64,000 bases of DNA from Calvatia gigantea (lineage: Eukaryota > Basidiomycota > Agaricomycetes > Agaricales > Lycoperdaceae). Location: positions 3,038,001-3,102,000 of the forward strand of contig JACAAK010000002.1 of the NCBI GenBank assembly GCA_025093985.1, given 5' to 3'. A model generated the notes under the pieces. It worked only from the letters and a program-made list of their open reading frames with translations, did not search any database and was not told where the DNA came from. Position 1 is the stretch's first letter. Each line of letters starts with the position of its first letter. Below are positions 12,371-25,100 of this stretch, piece after piece. The translations under genes were made by a program, and so were the position numbers.

Positions 12371-14658
12371 CTAACGGAGGGTGACAAGTTCTATAATGAG
12401 GGCCAAGCACATAGTCAGATCAGTATCATGTGTAAAGCCAAGAAAAAGCCAGGAACGTTGAAAGAGGAAAGGGGGGAGACAATGATTGAATAAAATACGC
12501 CACGGTAACGAAACCTGTGCTTCCACCGAAGCGAGACGTGAAGCAAAAGGCAATCGGATGTACTCCGAGTCAGGCGGGCCCCACATACCCCACATAGAAA
12601 GGGAATACCAGAGAGAAGGGGAGAGAAGACCAAAATAGAACGAAATCGCTCCGAGAAATCAGGCGCACCTTCTGCGGAAGTCGGGTGAATTGCAACCGTG
12701 TCGTCTAAATCTTTCTTCCGAGCTACGTGCGTTTGGAGTTCAATGACGAGCCAGAAGAGGTGAACGAGAAAAGTTAAAACACACCGCCCATCTTAACAGG
12801 CTACAGCAAAACCTTGTAGAATTTCATCACTTCCTTGGCCGATCAAATGAACGCCAACAACACGCTCTTCGGGTCCAGTAACGATAAGCTTGTACACTGT
12901 TGGTTCCTTGTGTTCTTCATCGACCATTGTAAAAAATAAGGACCTAAATGAGGTCTTATCTGTACGTGACAGTTTTGGGATCGTCAGTCAAGTGTTGCAT
13001 AGGCGAGAGCCCATCAAACTACGTACAAATCTTAACATCGTCGCCATATTTCTGACGTGCTTGAGGTTCCGTCAGCCCTACTGTTCCAACAGGGGGATGC
13101 CTATATGATGAAGGGAGGAGGTGCAAACAGTGAGACCGGCGGGAGGTCGTACGGAAGTTGCAGACAGACGTGACACGCACGAGAAGACAACACTCGGAAT
13201 ATTGTCGTAGCTCAATTTGTCATCGCGATATTGACTTGGTCCAAATAACCGGTTGGAAAGCCTCCTTCCAGCAGCGATGGCGACAGGTGTCAATAACCAC
13301 TTGCCTTGGACATCACCAATCGCGTAGACGTTCTTGACATTAGTGTTCTGGTATTCGTCCACAATGACATCATCCTTCTCGTCAAGCTTGACGCCAACCT
13401 CTTCAAGACCCATTCCTTGAGTACTACCCTTGCGGCCGATGGCCCAGACGACGACATCAACATCAATCTTCTCTCCCCGGTCGGTGTTAACAGTAAGCGT
13501 CTGACCGCGATCTCCGTCTATCCTTGTCACATTGCTCTTCTTGTGTAGGTTTACGCCTGATTTCTCCATCCAGGGGGTTAAGGTCTCTTGGATTGTCGGA
13601 TCGAACGTCCTCAATACAGTTTCTCCACGTATAATCAGATGTGTTTCTGTGCCGAGTGCGTTGAAGATGCCCGCAAATTCGACGGCAATGTAACCGGCGC
13701 CAATAACAGCGACGCGCTTCGGCTGTTCCGTAAGATCAAAAAAGCCATCTGAATCGATACCCTTTGAGGCCCCCGGAATATCCTTGTCCGAGGGGGTGAT
13801 GGGCTGACCACCGACAGCTATAGCGATATGGTCCGCGTTGAGAGTGTAGGTTGTACCATCATCACGTTTGACCTCGACAGTGTTTGGCGAGGTAAGCCGA
13901 GCGAAACCCCGGTGGTTCTCGACGCCCTCTTTTTGGAAATTATTGGCGTAGACATCATTGAGACGACGAATATAGGCATCGCGTTGAGGTTTAAAAGCAG
14001 CCCAATCAAAGTGGGGTTTATCGATTCCGGTGAACTTGTACCCTGGGGCATGAAACGCGATCTTTTCCTGCAGGTCCGCGGCGTGCCACATAATCTAGCC
14101 GATCGGTTAGCCATGCATGGAAGCAAATCGTCGGGCGATCAATATCGAGCGAAGCAAAAGCGGGCAAGAAGAAGGAACGGGTTGAGCGGATCATAGTAGC
14201 AAGGGCAAAAGGGTTCTAAGGGTGAGGTTTGCGGAGGCTCACTTTTTTCGGTATACAGCCTAGCCAAGGATTCCAAGAAATGAGTAAAAAAACCGAGGTC
14301 AGTTTTACGCGCACACCCCCGGTGAGAGGGTGACAGGACGTACCGACATTGACGCAAGTACCTCCGAGGTACGGGGTCGCTTCGACTACAGCAACCTTTT
14401 TGCCATACAACGCTGCGCGTCGCTAAACATATCAAAAAATTGCAAGTTAGCGGTTGGTACACGGAAGCGCGGTTTCCCCAAGTACAAATGACACCATAGA
14501 TGTCAGTGTAACGTTGCCCGAGAATGGACAGAGAGGAATGGAAACCGGCAAGGCGGGGATAAGAAAACACTCACTGAAGTCCCAGAACCAGCACTGCCAC
14601 CGCCAAGCACAACATAATCGTACCTATCGGTTGTTGGCTTGTCGAATATCGGGGGCAT
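12371..14658 (-). CDS. GLR1: Glutathione reductase, one-base frame conflict near the C terminus
   Basis: FAD enzyme that reduces glutathione disulfide with NADPH. Coding exons are 14658-14575, 14422-14344, 14259-14243, 14094-13181, 13100-13027, 12959-12785, 12722-12669 and 12390-12371. The FAD site is VVLGGGSAGSG, the redox pair is Cys51/Cys56 in GGTCVNVGCIPKK, and the NADPH site is VAVIGAGYIAVEFAG. The second redox cysteine lies in a 17-nt exon. At GFAVA/VKMGA the sequence carries one extra base (about 12798), giving an immediate TAA (12793-12795) after 444 residues. Downstream exons in the shifted frame still encode the conserved end (VAIHPTSAE, then ELVTLR), including the HPT active-site histidine. 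Without the extra base the protein is 471 residues. This is a sequencing error or a recent lesion. Confidence 0.93.
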
Positions 14659-15122
14659 CTTGATGGTATTTGAAGCCGAAGATGGATTTGATGTTGTTCT
14701 AGACACTTGGGATGTGTTCAACGCTCTTGATATCTAAGCAGACAAGACAAGTGCCTTCATATTAGCGAAGTCCAATTTAAGAAACTTGGTAGAGGTGATC
14801 TAAAGATACATCGCATCACCCTCGCCCTCCGAGGACGGGAGAGGTAAAAAAGAATGCGAAAGGACGGCAAAGTCAAAGCGAGACATGACGCGATGGGTCG
14901 TAACCACGAACTCCATCGCCGGGTACCCCTCGACGAATGAAGCCAGTTTGATTGGGTTGCGAGAATCAAAAAGCTCACCTGAGTAAGCCGCTGGAGGGGG
15001 GCAGTCGATCGAGCAGATACGTTGTTACTCGAAATCGTGTTAAACCGGGTGAAAGACCTTGTCTGATGACGAAGAGTCAGGGGGGAGGAAGAGAAGGGGC
15101 GAAGGCGGACGGACGACGCCAG
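14659..15122 (-). other. Glutathione reductase leader: 5' UTR or non-AUG mitochondrial presequence
   Basis: An upstream exon ends at 14979 with an excellent donor (CAG/GTGAGC). It joins through a 245-nt intron (14734-14978) to 14733, 75 nt before the ATG at 14658. Reading back from that ATG, the frame stays open across the splice and beyond, with no in-frame AUG. From the CTG at 15122-15120, with A at -3 and G at +4, it encodes 73 residues with no Asp or Glu and many Arg, Ser and Thr (starts LASSVRLRPFSSSPLTLRH). That is the composition of a mitochondrial targeting peptide. The sequence shows the open frame; non-AUG initiation is inference. Confidence 0.5.
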
Positions 15123-15152
15123 GTTGGATAAATCGAGTGGCTCAGATGACGT

Positions 15153-15269
15153 CCTTTTATATCCTACTTCCTCTGTCAGCAAAACTGCGTCGAGCGTGCT
15201 CCAAGTGGGCCAAGTAAGGCTATTCCGCTAACCAACACCTAAAAGGCCGTATGTTTCGCAGCTGAGTAA
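15153..15269 (-). promoter_or_regulatory. Glutathione reductase core promoter
   Basis: On the minus strand a TATAAAA box lies at 15161-15155, followed by a CRE-like GACGTCA. An AP-1/Yap-type heptamer, TGAGTAA on the plus strand, lies at 15263-15269, about 100 bp upstream. Yap1/Pap1-type factors are known to control glutathione reductase in other fungi, so redox control is plausible here. Confidence 0.4.
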
Positions 15270-17207
15270 GTCCACCCAGTAGCGAAATGACAACTGCTGC
15301 TTTTGGGGGGGTATAATGCTAGATACAGCTCCCAAAAGGCCGAAACAACAAGGACTGCACCTGTTTTTGTGGGAGATGATGCAAATGTTCGGTCACCGTT
15401 CCCGTCTGGGACCGACAGAATTCTCTGTCAGCAATTCTGCCACGTGATGGTAATTAGTCTATGTCATCAACGGGAAGCGGATCGCGTTCGTCCGTTTCAA
15501 AGTCTCTTTGGTCCCAAGGATGGTCGATGGTCGACAAGATGATCACGATCAGACCCAGATTGATTTCCAACAGTCCTATGATCATTCAAAACACTCACCT
15601 CTCATCAGAACATCATCCACATCGCACCAAATTTGTTATAAACATGGCAAGGCATTCTCCATCCCCTTCCAGGACTGACACTCATATTCATTACTAAGGG
15701 TTCTGAATTCTCCGTTGAAATGGGCCCGTGTTAGCTGCTTCTTCTCGACATCCCCTCCTTCTTTCTGTTATATTGCACTTTTTACACGTTGCCCCACTCT
15801 TTTTTGTGAGGACCCGCTTAAACGTGTATCGTGGAGAATTTGAACCATGTTGTCATAGGTGTATCATCCATGTAGTCTTTCTCACAACGCCCAGATCCAT
15901 CAAATATTTCGATTCTCTAATCACTAATCATTCATCCGTCCTCCATCAGGAAACTTTCCATATCAATATAATCGCCCGAGTTTTGCTCACGCGCTCACGA
16001 GGATTATAAGCTCTATTGAGTTGATGAAGGACTATGTTCATACCTCAACCCGAAATTGTATGACGACAGGACACAATGATTTACGCCTCGAGCAGTGACG
16101 TGATAAACTCGTCATACACCCGTCCAACGAAGAACCACGCGAATGCTACCCACGTTGACCGCCAACGTTGGCTGATATGAACATCTGCGCATGGGGTCCA
16201 CGCACATCTCCTGCTGCGCCTGGACTCATAATCAAATTGAACAGCATCCAGAGCCCCTAGATTACTTCTCCTATCCCTTCTTTACTCCAGACGCGACTCT
16301 GAAATGAAACGATGAGCCGCACGAACAGCCGCCGACGATGACGTTTTTCCGGGTTCATATACATATCTCACTCTGCGCTCAATACCACCCCGGGAGAGGG
16401 CTAGAGCCCCGAAACTTTTGATGCTTCAGGCCTTCAGGGGCGGGCGTTCGAAGAATCAATCGCATAGCATCGGCTTGAACGCTTCCAAGGAATGAAGTCC
16501 AAGAAGACACCCAAGCCCAGGAGTGGTGTGCATTGTCTTCTTCGTTTCGCCACATCATTCCATTCGGGAGCTTGAGGTCTTGGCATACATCACCATTCCA
16601 AGGCACCACTCCACCTTCTCTCTTAGGTTCGCGCTCTCTCGGCATTTGCGCCATCGCGGTACCGCCCCGTCATCTTATCTTTCTTTTTGTTGTTGAGCAC
16701 TATTGTAAACTGAGTACTGAATACTGATGACTCATTCGAGATGTGTGCCAAAAAACATGTATCTCATGTAATAAGAGGTGAGGAATATTGATGGCCACAT
16801 AACTAACTAGTAAGGCGATTGAGAGGGTGGAGGGGGGTTGACAATAAGATTATAGATGGAAGAAATGAAGAGGGACTATGAAAGGGATTGGGGGGGGGGG
16901 GGGAGGGGTACTAACTCGATACACAAATGATGGGGCATGGATGGAGACTATGATGACAATGAGCAATGGAAAAAACCAGAGCAAGAAAAGTTCAATGCAA
17001 CAAAAAAATTTGAGAAGAGGAAGGACACCTAAAGACACATCCCCACGTATAGAAGAAGAAAGAAGCCATGAGATTGGGAGTCCAGATAGGACTCTCAAAA
17101 GGTGGGTCAACGAAACCGACGCCTCCCCCACTCGTCAACACCGTGAAACACTCGCTTGAAGGATAATTCCCTCCAAAGACCGCGCAAATTCCTCTTAAAA
17201 AACCTCT
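15270..17207. other. Intergenic, no gene recognised
   Basis: About 1.9 kb between the glutathione reductase promoter and the end of the Ser-rich gene. There is a 91-codon ATG-initiated minus-strand frame at 16379-16654 with no recognised motif. AT-rich stretches occur, and a 14-base G run lies at 16890-16903. Nothing else can be supported. Confidence 0.4.
16890..16903 (+). repeat. G14 homopolymer
   Basis: Fourteen consecutive G with further G runs on both sides, so potentially G-quadruplex forming and prone to slippage. Confidence 0.95.
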
Positions 17208-19143
17208 TTAATGATGCCTCGAAATTTTCTCGACACCAGCACCAAGCGCTGTCTTTCTCGCCTGCTCCTGTTCTTCGTCCTCCTCAGAATCCTCTTCATC
17301 ATCATCCTCCCGCTCAACGTCACTCTCACTATCGCTCCCGCTGTTATTCCTACTCTCGCTCTCCTTGGTGTTGTCGCGTACGCTGGTATCCTTGATTTCC
17401 ATCAAGAGATCCTTCGAGCCTACTCGTTGGTGTCCTCGATGAGGTTGGTAGCGTTGGGGAGCGGGGATGTTAACGGCCCTCGTCACATGCTCTTCCTCCG
17501 CGGTTATCGAAATAGTGGGAGTAGAGGTTGCTGCGGGGGCGGAGGGAGCTGCCGAAGGGGTAGCCGCGGATGAAGACGCAGCAGTGCTTTGTGGTGATGG
17601 AATACCGGGAAGGCAGGGAGTAGCAGGGACTGACGAAGCTGCAGAAACAGTTTTTGCAGAACTAGCTGTTCCTGGTCGGCTTGGTAGATCTTTCTTTTCT
17701 GTTGGTCTCTCCGCCGGTTTCTCTACCGTCTCTGCTGCTGTCTCCTTATCTTCAACGGCCTCTTTCTCTTTCACCTCCTGCTCCTGCTCCTGCTCCTGTT
17801 TCTCCTGTTTCTCCTGTTTCTCCTTCTTCTCACGTTCTCTCTGCTCTCGTCTTTTCTTGAGCCACAACATCCCACTTCCATCATCTTCCTCCCCACCTCC
17901 ACCACTTGCCGAAACAGCATCGGATTGGCCATGCAGCCGTTCCCATCGACCAGTAACACCAGCGCTAGTTGCGCCCTTAACACTACCCATACCTCCATAC
18001 CCCCATTCAACAAACTCAGGCTCCTCATCACGAACATTCGCAAACGGGTTCACGTTCACGTTCTGAGGTCTCTTAACACCATATACCCGTCCATTCAACA
18101 TACGTGTGCCTTTTCTACCTGGACCAATGCTGCTGGTAGGGCGCGTATTTTTTGGTGCGTTGTTGTTGGATTTTGATTTTGATTTTGACTGATAGGACTG
18201 GGTAGAGGAAACACGAGCGAGTGGGGAACCCCAATTGGACTCTTTGTGAGAATGGTGTTGGTGTGAACCTGCTGAGGACCAGCGGGAAAGAGACCATCCT
18301 GAGGAGAAGCTTTCATTATCACTTGCGTCGCGGGAGGAAAGAGAGGAGCGGAAGAGGTTGATAGTACCCAATGTGAGAATCTCCTCAGCGGAAAAGTTGC
18401 GGCGGGAGAAGGAGGATGAGGATGTAGGAGTCTGGGTGCGGTCATTGGATGCAACGGGTGTGAGGGTGTTTGATGATGAAGGGGAGGAAGAAGCCGAGCT
18501 GCGTTTTAGGCTACGGAAGAAGGAGAATGAGCTCCTCTTTGAGGACGATGAAGCCGAAACGGCTGAGAGTTTATTTGAAACCATCAAGAGCGGTGAGGAA
18601 GGGCAGGAGATGGGTGATGGGGGGACTGAGCTATTGTTGTCGTATTCGCTGGGTGTTGTGGTGGTGATGGATACAGGAGTTGCGGTGCCCGGGGTCGAGG
18701 AGGCGGATGAGGATGAGGAGGGGACATATGGAGTCGCTGTTACGTTTTGAGTCCGAGGAGGAAGAGGAGAGGCTGGAGGTATCAAAAATGGAAAAATAAT
18801 CGCGGCGGGGGTCCACGGTCGGGGATGGAGTTGGTGGTGCTGGGAATTGGGTGGCAAATGTGGGCTGTGGGAAAGGGAGTTCGTTGCCGTCGTCAGTGAT
18901 GAGGACAGATCTCCTGGGGTCTGGGAGAGGTGCAAATCTAATGCGACGGGAGCAGGGGGATCTTGAACCGCCCATGGTCATTGAGCGGGAGCCTGTGCGT
19001 TGTAATGGCTGTTGGTCTGGTGAACAGCGAGGAAGGGGCTGTGAGAGTAAGATACCCTGTCTTGGGTTATGGTGTCTGCCCGAGGGAAGGTGTAGATTTG
19101 TTGTTGGTGGTTGGAATGTTGTCGTTGCAAGAGCAGTGGCCAT
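17208..19143 (-). CDS. Ser-rich low-complexity protein with Lys/Glu/Gln repeat
   Basis: Two exons (19143-18744 and 18625-17208), joined through a 118-nt intron in phase 1, give about 605 residues. An N-terminal RRIRFAPLPDPRRSVLITDD motif resembles a conserved element I associate with uncharacterised basidiomycete proteins. This is followed by DYFSIFDTSS, Ser tracts, AEEILTLGTINLFRS and a basic Lys/Glu/Gln repeat (coded near 17765-17835). Pro/Ala/Ser-rich segments and an acidic stretch (SESDVEREDDDEEDSEEDEE type) come near the end. No enzyme domain or membrane segment is visible; it is probably intrinsically disordered. The start is uncertain, because an ATG 54 codons downstream, just before the conserved motif, is equally possible. 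The function is unknown. Confidence 0.65.
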
Positions 19144-22100
19144 GGGGGAGAAGTTGGGTGGTAGGGGGAAGAGGTCTGGTGGTCCAGGTCGTGTTTAAAC
19201 AACTAGAACAAAACACTTCCAAGATCCATCACCCGATCTTCATCCGGAGCACTCAGATCCATAGATCTGTACACTCCCCGGGGTCCTCCCACATTGCGTG
19301 TCCTCTTTCGCTTCTTTCCGAAAGACCCCCCTCCCTCCTCCCCGATTCGCCCTACAAGGTCCGGTCCAATGTCCCCCTCTCCTCCACCCCTACCATCTCA
19401 GACCTCAGGCGTTACCACCCCCTAGCCTTGGCTACCTTGGCAAACACCACATTTTACTCTCCTCACCCCAGCGTCAGGTACCGTCTTTCAGCACGCCTTA
19501 CATTCACCACATTTCCCGGGAGCCCCCCTCCCCGCCGTACACGGATATGCTCTCTCTTTACTCGACACCATGACGTCGAGAAGCTCGCTATCTAACCATA
19601 AGTTGAGCTGTTTGGCTATTATCATACCTTTGACCCGACTTTATAGCACGAGTTTTTATCTCTTCCCTTCCCCACCCATCCACCCCCCTCCCCCCCCCCC
19701 CCTTCGAGATAATCGCTAACTTCTTGCGAATCGTAAATATATGTTGACGTACTCTGATAATCACTTGCTCGCTCCGAAGTAGCCAACTCCCACACTACTG
19801 ACGTGGCTCGTAAACCAAACGTCGGTGGTCGGTGACCGTGCTACGCAGTAAATGCATCCAATCAAAAAGTATATGTGCCACTGAACCTTACGCAGCACCC
19901 CTGGCGGGCGTACGGAACATGGCTTTCAGCGACCAGAAACGAGTCACACAACCACCCCAGGTTGTCGCTCTTTCATCCCAAATGATTTATGACCGATTAA
20001 GCAGGTTCCAATAATACATTCGCATCAGATATACATGCTTCTCGGCTCGAAAGATTGCGCACCCTTAGTCGACTTATCTTCCCTCACTGCCACAGTTCGC
20101 GCAAAAGCGGCTCCTGGTACCCCCGTCCCGCAGGTCGCCGCAAATACGTGATGAACGATAGTCATTTTGCCCCCGGTCATAAGCCTCTTTAGCCGAGCAG
20201 CTGCGCAATCCTTTGTCTCACAACTTACTAATCCACTTTGCTAACCCTTCCTGTTCCCCGCCCCAATGCACTGCCTTAATTGCAATCTTGCATTCCATTG
20301 TTGCTCTGATCTGCCAGCTCGTACGTTGTGCGTCAGTGTCTCAGATCTCATCATAGAAAGAATCCATCCATATTCATCCGGACCAAGAAGCCAGTGAATT
20401 CTGGGACTTACCAATAGACATACTAAACCTAATCGTGAGATAACCATCTCTTCTGATTACTACTGACACAGGTCTACCATTACGCATAACAAAACATAAC
20501 AAGATTCCAAGTCATTCCAGAAATCAAATCAAAACCACACCTCAAGACAACCTTCACGAGTCATAATTCCCATCGAAATTTCCTAAGGACAAACCATCCA
20601 AATCCGGATTTTTCAAGCAGGCGTGTCAGGTGTCCATGCCCCTCGATAATATACTTGACAAACCGTCTCTCCACCGCTGACACCATAGCACCCATGCAAA
20701 TAGGAGGGGGAAGGCCAATACTCCAGTTGTCTTTGGTAACCTACGCCACTACGACTCCAACTCTATCGGGCCACTATCGCAAGGGCTCGATCATCCCCCG
20801 CACTGCCTTGCACCGTACCGGACGGTCTTCATGGCACCCAAACTTGTCAAGGAAACTCCCTCAGTCGTCAGTCCGTTCAAATGGGGATTTGAGCCCTTTG
20901 AGCCGACTACGGAATGTTGTTGCTTATATGGTTTCAACGACGTATGCAGTTTTGAAGTTATGATTACCGGTTTTAACACCTACCCCCCTCAGTCTTTTCC
21001 CCAGTCGATGGAGGAAGAGGCGGGGATTGGGACTCGTCGTATTATACATGCTTATCACCCAGTGTCGACGTCGGTTAATGATCATCCGTCATCGATCGTC
21101 CCCCCAATTCCCCAGCTTTCATCTTCCATCTCAACTCGAGTCATTTGCCTATGCTCATGCCCACAAACCCTAATCTAATCTCATGAGTCACCCTAATGCT
21201 GTGCGTGACATACCCCACCAGGATATCACTTGATATCACGCGACCTTCTGCCCTCCACCGCCCCCCCTTCTCCCCCTCAATTCCATGACGCTTGTTCCAC
21301 AGGTTCCCCCGGTTTCCATTCTACACTCGACGCGTCATCAATCCATCAAAAGTCACTCACCTGTACTGTACATTAACGCAATTTAAGAATGAAAATCGAG
21401 AATGAGGGAATTAAGCTAGCCACCACCCCCAATCCGGATCCTGTTTTGGTTTTGTTGGGCTCTCGAAGGACCTGACCATCATAAAAGACAGCATAAAAAC
21501 GGAAGAACATAAAATGAGTAGAAGGCTCCAGCAGCAAATTATACTTTTGTGGGTTCTAGAAGGTGGAAGACAGGGGCAGGCTTTACGACGCCTTTAACAA
21601 TACGTATATATATATTGAATCCTGACAAATATTTTGAGCTCATAGAAGTAATCATCTGCGCTGTGTTGGAAATCCAGTGTCCAGGTCCTTTTGCCAAGCC
21701 AAAGCGCAGTCCCAAATTTCGGGGTGCACCCCGTTATTCTGAAATGAGCGGACAGCATACTACTATATGATACGAGGGGCCGTACCCCCGTAACCCACAG
21801 TTCGGTCTTAGAGTCAGATACGTTATAGAAAGGCCGATCCCTTCTGATATCCCGGTGGCTTCGACCGCACGTGTGGAGGGGAGTTCGAGGGGGGTTCATA
21901 CGGCCAGTGCGACAATCACCCCTCCAGCGCCGAAAAAGGTTGCACACTTTTAGAGTCATTCCAACTCGGATTTATGATCATTGTCAAGTTAGGAGTGAAT
22001 GGTTGCCTTCGGAAACTATGAGGAATACACGACTCAGAAAATACTGTCCGAAAAAAGTCTGAGGCGTAAGAGGGGCACTCGCAACTCATCAAGCGGTGCA

Positions 22101-25100
22101 TATACCGAAGCTGCCAATAAACCCATAAAACAAGTACAGTACCCGAGCATGGCTATTACCGTAGTAGCCGCCACAGATAAATGAAACGCTTGTATCCGAC
22201 AACAGACGCCGAGCCCAGGACCTAGGTCTCGGCTTTGGGCTTGACTCAACCTGAATCATCCGATGCGTGGCTGGAAGTTACTAGAACACTGACCCAGCTC
22301 CTACTTACAGTGGATGAAACGCAAGGCACACACGCACGCTGACCCAAGCGATAAGTCTCATGACTTACCAAGGCCAAGATATAAGGCTGATCATCACGGC
22401 CTTAGTGAATCACAGAGCCGACCCACATACTGTAGGTGTCAATCATGGATCATTGGACCACTTCTTGCCTGAACTCTGGGCTCCTTGTAATTTGAGGTAC
22501 GGTCTATCAATTTATATTGAGTGTCGTCACTTACGAAGGGCTATTTGTTGCGGGATAATGTTGGTATTGGAGGTGGGGCATTTCCGAAGCTTGCTGGGCG
22601 GGATACGACAGCTATTCTGTGCCTCTCTGTGGATCTTTGTCAAATAGAAGACAGGTCACCAGTTAACTGAAATTGAGTTGCTGGCTAACAGCCTCTCGAA
22701 GATGCTCGAAACGTCTCCACCATCCCGTCAGGCTGGATCCGTGGCGGCGGAGATGTTGCGTTATAGCTTCATAGCAGTGCTTTAGTGGTGACAAAAATAC
22801 AATAATCGTAGGGGCACCTAGTCATATCCGTGTCGGCGGTCGATATTCCCAGCAGAAACACTCAGAAGGCAGCGAAATCCAGACTTGCTCGGTCAACAGT
22901 GTCAAGATGCTCCACTCCCGACTTGCCGATGTGTATAGGTAGCCAGTAATTGCCATCATATTTTTGACCACAAAGTACCGTTGTCAAAATGCAACAATTA
23001 TTCAGTTTAGATCCGTAGGCCTACAGAACGCCAAACGTCGTGATCTCAAATCCCTGTCCAGCAGCTGGCGTGGGTGGGTGGACCCTTGATCGTTTTATTA
23101 TCGGTGATTCGGTGATGAGCAAACAACATTGCTGATAGATCCAGTTGTTTGATATCCAGGGACTGTCTTTCTGCTGATTTTGACTTCCCCGTTACATTCC
23201 TTTACCTCTCTCCGCCTTGGAATAGAAAAATAGGGCCTCGAAAGGCACATCCCTTAGGCCTAGGGCCTCAGACATGACATCTAGTACTGCTAATCAATTC
23301 AGCCAGTCTCGGCCTTTTCTCTCCTGTGATATAACACGCAGCACAGGCAGTCCCCCCAAGTCGGCGCTTACCTCATGTCCACTGGCTCCCGTTCCGCACT
23401 ACTGGCATCGCCTAAACACTGTATTCACGCTTTGAATTGAACATCGGCACTTCAGTACCGGTCTTGGCTAGGGATGACGCGAAGGGCTTCTAGCACCCCG
23501 CAGCGGCGACTTCCGAGTTCCCTACCACCAAAAGGACCCCATCGAAACCAAGTGTCGCAAGGATATTTTGGATTGAAAGAAATCACAATTGTGACGTGGT
23601 GGAAACTCAGGTGCGAACATTGGCACAAGAATTTACCGTGTGGAGTGTCGTATTTCTTCTGTGTTGAGCCTCTCTGGTTGTTGCCGCCCGCCGCGCTTGA
23701 TTTATTTTTATCTGCGCGGCAGCTGTCGGGGCCTGACCCAAGTATAGGGTCTCAGAGGGAGGGACTTGGCTTTCAGAAAATGTCGAATCCATTTAGAACA
23801 TTTTCACACATTGCGTGATGAATGATGCTTCTCAACAACGTTTGTGCAGAGGTATACAATGTGCGTTTGGCCAAAACCGTTCCGTTTTCCGACTGGTTTT
23901 CCATACCTTCGAGTTTCACGGAAATCATAAAGCCCGGAATAAACGCTTGAGCGCTTTAGCAATCACGCCCTAATTTTGTCTGTCAGCGCAACAGTTGGAA
24001 TTGGATCACTTCCCGGTTGTCAAAGGAAAAATTTTGACAACTGTGTATTTTCGGTCTAGGATATGATAGCACTGCGGCTTACATACTGCCGCTCAGGAAG
24101 TTCGATGCAACAGTTAGCTCGAGGATGTTTTGAGTGCTAGCGCTGATTAATACAACAGCACTGATTGTGATTTGAACAGAGGGCAGGGAAATTTTGACCG
24201 CCTTACCAATCCTGAAAATTGAGAATTGAGTCCTAGGATCACCAAGCCATTAGAAGTCGCCATCCTTGCAATGCCTTGGGGCCCTTTCCAAGAATTAATT
24301 CCCATATGATTTCATCTGCGGTCATTTGCGTACCTGGGCTTGAAACCCCTTTCAATGTTAATTCGGCTAACAGAAAGAAGCCAAAACCCTCCTCGAGCAT
24401 CACAGTACGTCAGGGAAAATTTTACAACATTCCGATCTCGCAGCGGCCCCTCAAACTTGCAACCATCACACTGCCATGCGCATTACCCGCTTATGTGGCT
24501 GCTGCCGTTCCTTGCCGTCCTGTTGGGGGGGTCTGAAAGCAGGTTTGTTGAACCTGCCAGTTGCGCCTCTTACCCTTCAGGAGTCAAAGTGCCCTGTGTA
24601 TCTTGTCCCATTTGGTCGTGGGTGGAGATTGCTCAACTACGTAGATCACTCAGACAGGGAAATAGATCGTAAGTAGCTATGATATCGTTAACGTCAAAAG
24701 CCGCTTGTCAAATTTTAGTAGTGTAATTCGCTGCCGCGATGCTCTCCCGTGTGAATTTCGAGTCGGGTTAGTTTTCCTCCCCCGATGGGTGACACTCTTA
24801 AACGTGCGTCCCTGCGTCCGCCGAATGGCAAGAGAAGCAGAAAATCATGTTAGTGGGAGAAATAACTGACATGAGATGTAATAAATTGTGTTCTGAAAGG
24901 TGATTCAATGCGCCGCCGGTGCGACAATCAACTCCGAATTAATATTAAACCTCCCGCACAGCAAAAGTGGTCGAGATAGTTAGAACTCGTGCATCATCCA
25001 GGCAACGGGTGAGCAAGGGTCGGAAAACGTTGTTCTTTTCAACCAAGTCTGCAGTACCAATGTCACAGACACAACTAGACAGCTTGGGAAAGTCATTGTC

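Noticed and set aside
14757..15182. 141-codon minus-strand frame read straight through
   Set aside because: Only the part before the donor at 14979 looks coding; the rest is intron. No AUG starts it.
16379..16654. 91-codon ATG-initiated minus-strand frame
   Set aside because: No recognisable domain or neighbouring exon; too short to support.
17467..18066. 199-codon plus-strand frame over the Ser-rich gene
   Set aside because: Shadow of the low-complexity minus-strand coding sequence; Ser/Cys/Phe runs are the complement of Glu/Lys/Gln codons.
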